Below are positions 52,672 through 60,323 of a stretch of DNA of 64,000 bases, piece by piece (position 1 is the stretch's first letter; every line of letters begins with the position of its first letter). The DNA comes from Bog-756 sp963753905. Lineage in GTDB: Bacteria > Actinomycetota > Acidimicrobiia > Acidimicrobiales > RAAP-2. The stretch is from positions 186,001 through 250,000 of the forward strand of contig CAVWDZ010000001.1 in assembly GCA_963753905.1 (NCBI GenBank). Direction: 5' to 3'. A program made the position numbers and the translations under genes. The notes under the pieces are model-generated. The model had not been told where the DNA came from and ran no database searches. It was given only the letters and a program-made list of their open reading frames with translations.

Positions 52672-53478
52672 ATGTCTATCGACCGCCATGATGTTCCAGG
52701 AACGTCGCCCGAGCAACTGGCTGCCGCCCACCTGTTGGACGTGGAGGTACAAGGCAAACATGGTGTGAGATATCACACCTACTGGTTCGATCCGGAGAAT
52801 GGAGCAGTGTTCTGTCTCGCTGAAGGTCCGAACAAACAAGCGGTCGTGGCAGTGCATCAAGAGTCGCACGGACTGGTGGCGAGCACCGTCTTGGAGTTCG
52901 ACTCCCGGACACCTCTCAACGCCTTCATGGGGCCCATACCCGATCATCCCCCGGGCACTGCGTACACCGCGCCAGCCATACGAGCAATCGTGTTCACGGA
53001 TATCTGTGGCTCAGTTGCTCAAACACAACAACTCGGTGATGAAGGTCACATGGAGTTGCTCGGCGAACACAATTCGATTGTTCGGGATGAGCTCGCCGCC
53101 AATCACGGTCGCGAGGTCAAACACACCGGTGACGGGATAATGGCAGCCTTCAACTCTGTCGTGTCCGCCGTGGCCTTTTCGGTAGCCGTCCAACGACGCA
53201 TTCATCAACGCAACGCGAAGGCCCGTATACCCTTCCAGATCAGTATTGGCATTAGCGCGGGTGAACCGGTCACCGACGACAGTGACGATCTGTTTGGTGC
53301 CGCAGTCCAGCTCGCTGCTCGGCTTTGTGCCGTCGCCTCCGATGGCGACATTGCCGTGTCGGTGGCCGTTCGTGAGCTCTGCATGGGAAAATCGTTCCGA
53401 TTCGATGACCGAGGCGAACACAGTGTGAAGGGCCTAGCAGAGCCCATCCACGTCTATGGGATCAACTGGAGCGATTGA
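52672..53478 (+). CDS. DUF4242 (SCO4226-like) domain fused to class III nucleotidyl cyclase
   Basis: A 268-residue protein. Residues 1-78 match the small nickel-binding SCO4226/DUF4242 family (LLDVEVQGKHGVRYHTYWFD, then AVFCLAEGPNKQAV and VHQESHG). Residues 100-265 are a cyclase domain with metal aspartates in VFTDICGSV and GDGIMAAF and the adenine-selecting lysine in REVKHTGDG. The transition-state Asn is Gln (GAAVQLAARLC). It may be a cyclase gated by a metal or small ligand. A GTG at 52618 with AGGG upstream would add 18 residues. A TATACAT box precedes the ATG. Confidence 0.83.
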   Translation: MSIDRHDVPGTSPEQLAAAHLLDVEVQGKHGVRYHTYWFDPENGAVFCLAEGPNKQAVVAVHQESHGLVASTVLEFDSRTPLNAFMGPIPDHPPGTAYTAPAIRAIVFTDICGSVAQTQQLGDEGHMELLGEHNSIVRDELAANHGREVKHTGDGIMAAFNSVVSAVAFSVAVQRRIHQRNAKARIPFQISIGISAGEPVTDDSDDLFGAAVQLAARLCAVASDGDIAVSVAVRELCMGKSFRFDDRGEHSVKGLAEPIHVYGINWSD

Positions 53479-53602
53479 TGCGGCGGAGTACCAACTGCCG
53501 TGATCTCGTCGCCGTTTCGGTCACTGGATCGACGTCCAATCGGATGTGACGGCTCGGGACCGATCACGGCCGACAGGTCGTATGGGTCAGCCCGGCGGCA
53601 GG

Positions 53603-54541
53603 TCAGGTAGCAGTCACGCACCGCTTGGCGCTGTTGCTCCACAGTCCCTGCATGTCGTACTTGACTCCCCCGAGCGTCAGGTAGGCGTCCCGGTTCTCAC
53701 AGAGATCGGCGATCTCGTTGAAGTCGCCGGAATACCACCCCGTTGAGAAGAAGGGCTCCGTCACCGACTCCGCATACTCGTGGGTCTCCGTCGACTCGTA
53801 CCCGTCGAGAAGGCGAGGCGTCGCAAAGGACGTGCAGCCACCGTCTGCTCCGATGTCCGGTACGTACGGCAGGTTTGTCCAGGCAAGGTAGCCGTAGGTG
53901 CTGGCTTTGGTCGCGTGATAGCCGCAGTAGCCCGTTGTGGGATCGAGCCAGCCATCAGGGTCGGTGCCGGTGGGTGAGGCGATGACGTACTGCGCATCGA
54001 GATTTGGAGATTGGGTCTTGTTCCCGAAATGGTCGGCTGCCTTCACGGCCTCCGCACCGAGCTGTGCGTAGGTGGCATCGCTCGGTTCAGGGGATGCATT
54101 GTCGAACCAGACCCCGCCCAGGACGGACGAGGTCGGGTGTGTGATGTGCGTTCCCTTGGCGCCACAATCGGTGGTTCCCACCGGTAGACCCTCGCAGTAC
54201 TGGATCAATATGGTCCCCCAGGTGTCGGGCGCACCGTAGAGGTGCTTGAACATCCCTTGGAGCGCCGTGGCCGCGTGAGCCGGGTCACTGGACCACTGCG
54301 AGCCCCAGAAGACGAGATACACCTTGGGACTGGGGAGGACCACCCCGGTACGGGCGCTGGAGTGCAACGACACCGGGGTGACGGTCAAGGGAGTCAGAAG
54401 CCGGGCATGGATCTGTTTGATTCCCAGCCGAGTTGCAGCAGGCGCCGGCGACGGAGCAGCACCCACGGGCACCGACGCCGCTACCAGCGCGACCAGTCCG
54501 GCCGTCAGGATCCCCACCAGCCCACCGATGCGCCATTTCAT
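53603..54541 (-). CDS. Secreted EXORDIUM-like protein with HEYAE motif
   Basis: A 312-residue protein with a Sec signal peptide (MKWRIGGLVGILTAGLVALV, cleavage near VGAAP). VYLVFWGSQW begins the mature domain, and the conserved STETHEYAESVTEPF lies near residue 255. This resembles the AHELAEAAT(D/N)P region of plant/bacterial EXORDIUM (phi-1) and related secreted proteins. The His-Glu pair looks like a metal site, but protease activity is unproven. Six cysteines could form disulfides. It is probably extracellular. Function unknown. Confidence 0.75.
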   Translation of the reverse strand: MKWRIGGLVGILTAGLVALVAASVPVGAAPSPAPAATRLGIKQIHARLLTPLTVTPVSLHSSARTGVVLPSPKVYLVFWGSQWSSDPAHAATALQGMFKHLYGAPDTWGTILIQYCEGLPVGTTDCGAKGTHITHPTSSVLGGVWFDNASPEPSDATYAQLGAEAVKAADHFGNKTQSPNLDAQYVIASPTGTDPDGWLDPTTGYCGYHATKASTYGYLAWTNLPYVPDIGADGGCTSFATPRLLDGYESTETHEYAESVTEPFFSTGWYSGDFNEIADLCENRDAYLTLGGVKYDMQGLWSNSAKRCVTAT

Positions 54542-54753
54542 GCTCCCGCCTCCGTTCTCGCCCGGTTCTGTGATCCGCCGGACCGATAGTACTCAAAGCG
54601 GTCTGGTCCGCACTCCCGGACCAGAACGAGTGTGATGACCGGGCTCGACCCCTGACGGGCCATCCCCCGATCCCCAGCCGATGAGCGGCGTTCGCTCGGG
54701 CGCGTATGCCGTCACGCAGTCGCAGACGTTCAGCCGTCTGGTTACCTTGATCC

Positions 54754-55293
54754 GTGGCGGATGGACCTGAGGACGAGCAACAGTTCGAGCGCAATCGAGC
54801 CGGAAAGACTCGGTCTTGGATCATGATTGCACTGATTGGATGCATAGCGATTGGCGTCCCGCTCGTGATACTGCTTGCCTCGCTGCTGGATGGTTCCAGT
54901 CAACATGCTCAACAAGCGGCTCAGTTGGCCTGCCTCACGGCTCCCAGTCCTCGTGACCCCGAGTTTCCATCTGCCAATCCCGGCTTTCCATCGAACAATC
55001 CAAGAGACACGAACTTCGGCGACGTACTTGACGCCTTTCGAATTTCTGAAGCTGCTGCCAAGGCCGCCGCGGCGGATGATTCGAGCTGGCAGCCACTCGC
55101 CACGGCCTATGCCACCCTGGTTGCTGCCTGGACGGCAAGAGTGTCGATCACCGGGCGAGCGCAACCAACGAAGTTGTCGTCCGATGGGCAGGTGCGGCTC
55201 GACCAGGTCAATGCCCGATGGGATCAACATGAGCACTCGGCAGAGTTGACGATAGAGCGGGAATGCGCAAGAGACGGAGCTGTCAGCGTCTAA
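54754..55293 (+). CDS. Membrane-anchored hypothetical protein
   Basis: A 179-residue protein (GTG start at 54754) with a charged N-terminus, one membrane helix (IMIALIGCIAIGVPLVILLA, about 23-42) and a largely helical extracytoplasmic domain containing NPGFPSNNP and FRISEAAAKAAAADDSSWQP. No family recognised. It is followed by a gap of about 180 bases before the next short frame. Confidence 0.6.
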   Translation: MADGPEDEQQFERNRAGKTRSWIMIALIGCIAIGVPLVILLASLLDGSSQHAQQAAQLACLTAPSPRDPEFPSANPGFPSNNPRDTNFGDVLDAFRISEAAAKAAAADDSSWQPLATAYATLVAAWTARVSITGRAQPTKLSSDGQVRLDQVNARWDQHEHSAELTIERECARDGAVSV

Positions 55294-55477
55294 CGGCCGG
55301 GCCACCCGCGTAGGCGCACGTTGCCAACGCCGCACGCAGGAATACCGATGGTGGGTTCCCCACACGGCTGTCGGCAGAAGTAGCCTGCCCGAATGATGCG
55401 AACCAGAGAGCAGGGCAGCCAGGTCACGTCCGGGTCTGACGCCGGTTCGGGTTCGAGCGGAACGGAGGAATGGGACG

Positions 55478-55534
55478 ATGAGCACAGTGGCCATCGAGCG
55501 TCGAACGCCGCCGGCTGACGGGGCCTTCGGGTGA
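55478..55534 (+). CDS. Possible 18-residue leader peptide coupled to the CMD gene
   Basis: ATG at 55478 with GGAGGAA upstream encodes MSTVAIERRTPPADGAFG, and its stop overlaps the GTG of the CMD gene (GTGA). The good ribosome site belongs to this short frame, while the GTG has none, so the downstream gene is probably translated by coupling. The peptide itself is not recognised. Confidence 0.4.
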   Translation: MSTVAIERRTPPADGAFG

Positions 55535-56121
55535 CCGACCCGGTCGACGGGCCGCGCCTCGCCCCGCTGGCACCCTCGGATTGGCCGGAGGGAATGCACG
55601 AGGCCCTCGCCGCGCTCCGACCGCCCAACCCCCGCCATCCGTTCCCCTCACGCGACCCCGGGCGCCCGAAGGGTCTCAACGCGCTCGGCACGCTGGCCCA
55701 CCACCCGGAGCTCGCCCGGGCCTTCAACACCTTCAACGGCCACATCCTCTTCGCCTCGACACTCTCGCCTCGCCAACGCGAGCTCCTGGTCCTGCGGGTG
55801 GCCGCCGTCCGGAATGCCGCCTACGAATGGAGACAGCACGTCGTGCTGGCCTCCGACGCCGGCATCACTGCCGAGGAGGTCGACCGGATCGCCGAAGGCG
55901 CGGACGCGCCAGGCTGGTCCCCGGTGGACCGTGCGATGGTGAGCGCCGTCGACGAGCTGCTCCGCGACGCCACGGTGGCCGACGGGACATGGGAGACCCT
56001 CGCTGCCGAGCTCGAGGTCGAGCAGCTCATGGACCTCGTCTTCACGGTCGGGGCTTACGACACCCTGGCGATGGTGTTCCGCACCTTCGGCGTCCCGCTC
56101 GACGCCGACCTCCGCCGATAA
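55531..56121 (+). CDS. Carboxymuconolactone decarboxylase-family protein
   Basis: A 196-residue AhpD/CMD-fold protein. LNALGTLAHHPELARAFNTF, then LSPRQRELLVLRVAAVRNAA and YEWRQHVVLASDAGI. The YEW-x2-H pattern is typical of CMD proteins found with aromatic or steroid catabolism genes; the CxxC of AhpD is absent. A decarboxylase or hydrolase role is possible. The GTG at 55531 is overlapped by a short upstream frame. It lies 65 bases before the Rieske gene and probably shares its transcript or regulation. Confidence 0.85.
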   Translation: MTDPVDGPRLAPLAPSDWPEGMHEALAALRPPNPRHPFPSRDPGRPKGLNALGTLAHHPELARAFNTFNGHILFASTLSPRQRELLVLRVAAVRNAAYEWRQHVVLASDAGITAEEVDRIAEGADAPGWSPVDRAMVSAVDELLRDATVADGTWETLAAELEVEQLMDLVFTVGAYDTLAMVFRTFGVPLDADLRR

Positions 56122-56131
56122 CGGTCTTCTC
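56117..56131. promoter_or_regulatory. Shared operator-like repeat before the Rieske unit
   Basis: GATAACGGTCTTCTC matches the copies at 49632 and 61378 in both arms. It overlaps the CMD stop codon and lies 55 bases before the Rieske start. Confidence 0.5.
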
Positions 56132-56158
56132 TTTTTAAGAGATCGGTGGTACCGTACC
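56128..56158. promoter_or_regulatory. Two further palindromes in the Rieske promoter region
   Basis: TCTCTTTTTAAGAGA (56128-56142) has perfect six-base arms around TTT, and GGTACCGTACC (56148-56158) has perfect five-base arms around a C. With the overlapping shared repeat they make this short gap dense in symmetric sites, either operators or part of a terminator for the CMD gene. Confidence 0.4.
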
Positions 56159-56186
56159 TACCGGCCCCGAGAGGAGGAACCGTCAC

Positions 56187-57479
56187 ATGGCGCACTTCCC
56201 GAAGCCAGCGGAAGGAAGCTGGACCCAGCACTACCCGGAGCTGGGCACGAGTCCGGTCAACTACGAGGACTCGATCTCCCCCGAATTCTACGAGCTCGAA
56301 CGCACGGCCATCTTCGCCAGGACGTGGCTCAACGTGGGCCGGGTGGAGCAGATCCCGCGTACCGGCCGCTATTTCACGAAGGAGCTCCAAGCTGCCGGCA
56401 CCTCGGTGGTGATCGTCCGCGACAAGGACGGTGGCGTCCGCGGGTTCCACAACATCTGCCGGCACCGCGGCAACAAGCTGGTCTGGAACGACTTCCCCAA
56501 AGAGGAGACGAGCGGGACCTGTCGCCAGTTCACCTGCAAGTACCACGGGTGGCGGTACGACCTCGACGGCTCGTTGTCCTTCGTCCAGCAGGAGTCGGAA
56601 TTCTTCGATCTCGACAAGTCGGACTTCGGGCTCGTCCCCGTCCAGACCGAGGTCTGGGAGGGGTTCATCTTCGTGAACCTGGATCCCGACAACACGACGT
56701 CGGTGAGGGAGTACCTCGGCGGCTTCGCTGCAGGGATCGAAGGCTATCCGTTCGACCAGATGACCCAGGTGTACAAGTACCGCGCGGAGGTCGGCAGCAA
56801 CTGGAAGCTCTTCATCGACGCGTTCGCGGAGTTCTACCACGCACCGGTGCTGCACGCGAAGCAGGCGATCAGCGAGGAGTCGGCCAAGGTCCATGCCCAC
56901 GGGTTCGAGGGACTCTCCTACGGGATCGACGGACCGCACGGCATGGTGTCGTCGTGGGGCGGCATGGCGCCTCCGAAGGATCCGATGATGGTCAAGCCGA
57001 TCGAGCGTGCCCTGCGCAGCGGGCTCTTCGGACCCTGGGACCGTCCCGACATCGAGGGTCTGGATCCCCTCCCGCCGGGGCTCAATCCGTCACGGAGCCC
57101 GACCTGGGGCATCGACTCGTTCGTCTTCTTCCCCAATTTCATGCTGCTGGTCTGGGCCCCGGGGTGGTACCTGACCTACCACTACTGGCCAACCTCGTAC
57201 AACTCGCACATCTTCGAGGGCGCCCTCTACTTCGTCCCCCCGAAGAACGCCACCGAGCGCCTCCGCCAGGAGCTCGCCGCGGTCACCTTCAAGGAGTACG
57301 CGCTGCAGGACGGCAACACCCTCGAGGCCACGCAGATGATGATCGAGTCGCGTGCGGTGACCGAGTTCCCCCTCAACGACCAGGAGATCCTGCTCCGCCA
57401 CCTGCACAAGACGGCACGGGGGTACGTCGCCGACCACACCAAGTCGGCGCCCGGCGCCGACGTTCCCGTCCCGTCCTGA
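56187..57479 (+). CDS. Rieske non-haem iron oxygenase, alpha subunit
   Basis: A 430-residue ring-hydroxylating oxygenase. The Rieske 2Fe-2S centre is C91-x-H93 (CRHRGN) and C117-x2-H120 (CKYHGW). The catalytic iron site NWKLFIDAFAEFYHAPVLH supplies H218 and H223, and the bridging aspartate D211 links the two centres. It inserts oxygen into an unidentified substrate. GAGAGGAGGAA precedes the ATG. A 109-residue gene and an LLM oxidoreductase follow closely. The PaaE/KshB-type reductase at 60324 could supply electrons. No beta subunit gene is adjacent unless the 109-residue protein has that role. Confidence 0.93.
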   Translation: MAHFPKPAEGSWTQHYPELGTSPVNYEDSISPEFYELERTAIFARTWLNVGRVEQIPRTGRYFTKELQAAGTSVVIVRDKDGGVRGFHNICRHRGNKLVWNDFPKEETSGTCRQFTCKYHGWRYDLDGSLSFVQQESEFFDLDKSDFGLVPVQTEVWEGFIFVNLDPDNTTSVREYLGGFAAGIEGYPFDQMTQVYKYRAEVGSNWKLFIDAFAEFYHAPVLHAKQAISEESAKVHAHGFEGLSYGIDGPHGMVSSWGGMAPPKDPMMVKPIERALRSGLFGPWDRPDIEGLDPLPPGLNPSRSPTWGIDSFVFFPNFMLLVWAPGWYLTYHYWPTSYNSHIFEGALYFVPPKNATERLRQELAAVTFKEYALQDGNTLEATQMMIESRAVTEFPLNDQEILLRHLHKTARGYVADHTKSAPGADVPVPS

Positions 57480-57491
57480 GCGAGGAGACCG

Positions 57492-57821
57492 ATGAGCATC
57501 GCACTGCCCCCCGAGTTCGCCGACCTCGAGCCGTTCTCCGCCTGGTGCCTCCCGACCGAGGCCGAGCGCTATGCCAAGCGGTTGGGGAGCTCGATGGAGG
57601 ACATGCAGGCCTTCTACGACGTCGCCTTCCCCCGGCTCGAGGGGATCTTGGCGTACCTCGACTCGACGAGCCTCGACTCGCTCCCCGAGGATGCCAGCAG
57701 GCTCCTGTGGCTTGCCTACTCGCTGGTGAACGTCTCCTTCCCGGTCGAGGTGTGGCGCCAGGCACGGGTACCGGACAGCGGTGCGGCCAGCATGGACGTC
57801 GTCGTCGAACCGGCCGTCTGA
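57492..57821 (+). CDS. Small conserved partner of the Rieske oxygenase
   Basis: A 109-residue mostly helical protein (ERYAKRLGSSMEDMQAFYDV, then EDASRLLWLAYSLVNVSFPV) starting 12 bases after the oxygenase stop, with GAGGAG upstream. It is unlike the cystatin-fold beta subunits of ring-hydroxylating dioxygenases, which are about 170-190 residues. I do not recognise the family; tight linkage suggests an accessory role. Confidence 0.75.
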   Translation: MSIALPPEFADLEPFSAWCLPTEAERYAKRLGSSMEDMQAFYDVAFPRLEGILAYLDSTSLDSLPEDASRLLWLAYSLVNVSFPVEVWRQARVPDSGAASMDVVVEPAV

Positions 57822-57832
57822 AGGGTCTCGGG

Positions 57833-58786
57833 GTGCAGATCGGCGTGATGGTCGGCCCCGAGCGGGGCCGCTACGCGACCAAGGTGGAGCGGATGCTGGA
57901 CGACGCCCAGTGGGCCGAGGACGCCGGACTCGCGTCGCTCTGGGTACCGCAGATCCCCGACGACTTCGACGCGTTGACGGCCGCAGCCCTCATCGGGACC
58001 CGGACCACCAGGATCGAGATCGGCACCGCGGTGGTCCCGATCCAACCGCGCCACCCGATCGCGCTCGCCCACCAGGTCCTCTCGACCCAGGCGGTCTGCG
58101 GGGGCCGGCTGACCCTGGGCCTGGGCGTGTCGCACCACTGGGTGATCGACGAGATGCTCGGGCTGCCCTACGAGCATCCCGCCGCCATCATGCGCGCCTA
58201 CCTGGACGTGCTGGATCGGGCACTCGCCGGACCCGGGATGGTCGACGTCGAGAACGACCTGTTCCGGATCCACAATCCGATCGACATCACCGACCTGTCC
58301 CCGACCCCGGTGATGATCGCCGCCCTGGGGCCGGTGATGCTGCGGATCGCCGGGGAGCGCGCGGACGGCACCATCCTCTGGTTGGCCGACGAACGCGCCA
58401 TCGAGTCACACGTCGCCCCGACCATCAACGCCGCCGCGGCGGCCGCCGGGCGGCCGGCACCGCGCATCGTCGCCGGCGTGCCGGTCTGCCTCTGTCGGGA
58501 CGACGAGGTGGCGGTGGCGGTGAGCCGGGCCAACCGGGTGCTGTCCGAGTCCGAGGTCTCACCCAACTACCAGAAGCTGCTCGACCACGGGGACGCCCGC
58601 ACGGTCGGGGACATCCTCGCCGCCGGCGGCGAGGCGTCGGTCCGCAAGCGGCTGCAGGGGTTCGGCGACGCGGGCGCGACCGACGTGTCCCTGCGGATCG
58701 TGCCGATCGGCGACACCCGCGAGGAGAAGCTCGCCTCGGCGCGACGGACCCGGGAGTACGTCGCGTCGATGGCCGGATCGATCTGA
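57833..58786 (+). CDS. F420-dependent LLM-class oxidoreductase
   Basis: A 317-residue luciferase-like protein. QIGVMVGPERGRYATKVERM is the N-terminus, then AEDAGLASLWVPQIPDDFDA and EIGTAVVPIQPRHPIALAHQ, and GRLTLGLGVSHHW, typical of TIGR03564-type F420 oxidoreductases. The GTG at 57833 lies 11 bases after the previous stop; a GTG at 57848 is an alternative. It is third in the Rieske unit and probably reduces or oxidises the hydroxylated product. Confidence 0.9.
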   Translation: MQIGVMVGPERGRYATKVERMLDDAQWAEDAGLASLWVPQIPDDFDALTAAALIGTRTTRIEIGTAVVPIQPRHPIALAHQVLSTQAVCGGRLTLGLGVSHHWVIDEMLGLPYEHPAAIMRAYLDVLDRALAGPGMVDVENDLFRIHNPIDITDLSPTPVMIAALGPVMLRIAGERADGTILWLADERAIESHVAPTINAAAAAAGRPAPRIVAGVPVCLCRDDEVAVAVSRANRVLSESEVSPNYQKLLDHGDARTVGDILAAGGEASVRKRLQGFGDAGATDVSLRIVPIGDTREEKLASARRTREYVASMAGSI

Positions 58787-58809
58787 CCGACCCGGGACCC
58801 GTCGGACCG

Positions 58810-60069
58810 TCAGGAGGTGACCTCCTGGTGTCGGAAGATCTGTCCGCCCTTCATGACGAAGTTGACCGACTCGGTCACGGTGATGTCGCTGAGCGGATCG
58901 CCAGGGACGGCGATGATGTCCGCGAGCAGACCCTCCTCGAGGCGGCCCCTGTCGTCGACACCGATGAGATCGGCGGCCACCGTGGTGGCAGCGCCGATCG
59001 CCTGCGCCGGGTTCATCCCCCGGTCGACGAGTGCGACCAGCTCCTTCGCGTTGCGGCCGTGCGGAATGGCGGGGGCGTCGCTTCCGCAGGCGATCCGTGC
59101 GCCGCGCTCGATGGCCCTGCTGATCGTCTGCCTCGCACGCGGGAACACCTCGGCCGCCTTGGCCTGCAGCTCGGGTGCGGCGTGGGACACGTCCATCCCG
59201 TCGGCGAGATAGGTGGTGGCCACGAGGAAGGTCCCGCGCTCGAGCATGAGGTCCAGGGTCTCGTCGCTCATGAGCGATCCGTGCTCGATGCAGTCGATGC
59301 CGCACTCGATGGCGACCCGGATGGCCTCGTCCCCATGGCAGTGGGCCGCGACCCGCAGACCGGCGCGGTGCGCCTCGTCGACGATGGCGTCGAGCTCCTC
59401 GGTCGAGTACTGGCGGGCACCGGCAGGACCGGTGTGCGACATGACACCACCCGAGGCGCTCACCTTGACGACCTGGGCGCCGTGCTTGATCTGGTACCGG
59501 ACGGCCTTGCGGACCTCGGCCACACCGTTGGCGATCCCCTCCTCGACCGTCAGGGGAAGCACGTGGGGTGCGAGGGCCTGGAACACCGTGGGGTCGAGGT
59601 GCCCCCCTGTCGGGCTGATGGCGTGCCCGGCAGGGACGATGCGCGGACCCTCGCACCACCCCCGGTCGATGGCCTTCATCAGGGCGACGTCGAGCAGCAG
59701 ACCGCCGGTCTGCACGAAGAGCCCGAGGTTGCGCACGGTGGTGAATCCGGCCCGCAGGGTACGGCGGGCGTTGACCACCCCCCGCAGGGTCTTGAGGGCA
59801 GGGTCCTCCTGGACCGGGACGAGCGGGCTGGCATGGTCGGGGCCCCCCATGACGAGGTTGACCTCCATGTCCATGAGCCCCGGGAGCATGGTCACGTCCC
59901 CGAGGTCGATCGTCGTGGCGTCCGGGGGGACCGAGGAGGGGGAGACCGCGCTGATGCACTCACCCTCGACGAGCAGTCCGCCGGGCTCGACCAACCGGCT
60001 CCCGGTCCGGTCGAGCATCCGGGCACTGACCAGGTGGACGGGGGGCCGGGGCGTGGTCGGACGTGCCAT
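58810..60069 (-). CDS. Imidazolonepropionase-like amidohydrolase lacking the first HxH ligands
   Basis: A 419-residue amidohydrolase-superfamily protein. Typical later motifs are present: VVKVSASGG (carbamylated-lysine region), AAHCHGDEA, CIEHGSL and ACGSDAP. The first motif, normally GLIDxHxH, reads GLMDMEVNL, so the two beta-1 histidines are replaced by E69 and N71. Either the metal centre is changed or a single-metal site is used. It runs leftward, converging on the LLM gene, and is divergent from the reductase at 60324 with a perfect copy of the shared repeat between them. Confidence 0.87.
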   Translation of the reverse strand: MARPTTPRPPVHLVSARMLDRTGSRLVEPGGLLVEGECISAVSPSSVPPDATTIDLGDVTMLPGLMDMEVNLVMGGPDHASPLVPVQEDPALKTLRGVVNARRTLRAGFTTVRNLGLFVQTGGLLLDVALMKAIDRGWCEGPRIVPAGHAISPTGGHLDPTVFQALAPHVLPLTVEEGIANGVAEVRKAVRYQIKHGAQVVKVSASGGVMSHTGPAGARQYSTEELDAIVDEAHRAGLRVAAHCHGDEAIRVAIECGIDCIEHGSLMSDETLDLMLERGTFLVATTYLADGMDVSHAAPELQAKAAEVFPRARQTISRAIERGARIACGSDAPAIPHGRNAKELVALVDRGMNPAQAIGAATTVAADLIGVDDRGRLEEGLLADIIAVPGDPLSDITVTESVNFVMKGGQIFRHQEVTS

Positions 60070-60241
60070 GTCAGCTCCTCCAGGAGTGGTAGCTCCGTTG
60101 TCCAGCAGGTGGCAAATAGGTTTCCGGCGGACGCGACCAGAGTTACCGTAGCAAAGTGCCGCGAGCCGGAAGGGCCCTCGGAGGCGGTGACCGGCGACAC
60201 CATGTGCCGCCGTCCTCCCTGGTCCCCACCCCGAGCAGAAG

Positions 60242-60256
60242 GAGAATCATATTCTC
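60242..60256. promoter_or_regulatory. Perfect copy of the shared operator-like palindrome
   Basis: GAGAATCATATTCTC has six-base perfect arms around CAT and is the strongest match. It lies between the divergent amidohydrolase (60069) and reductase (60324) genes. Confidence 0.65.
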
Positions 60257-60323
60257 ACCGGACTGCTAGATTGGCGGCGGTGAGGGGAGGTCCGGCACGG
60301 ATGGCGGTCCCGGCCCGGTTGCC

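Noticed and set aside
53490..53570. Inverted CCGTGATC/GATCACGG as a terminator between convergent genes
   Set aside because: The arms are about 60 bases apart and short, so a stable hairpin is doubtful.
56324..57832. Extension of the second LLM oxidoreductase frame through the Rieske gene
   Set aside because: Out-of-frame reading of the Rieske gene; the GTG at 57833 fits the family start.
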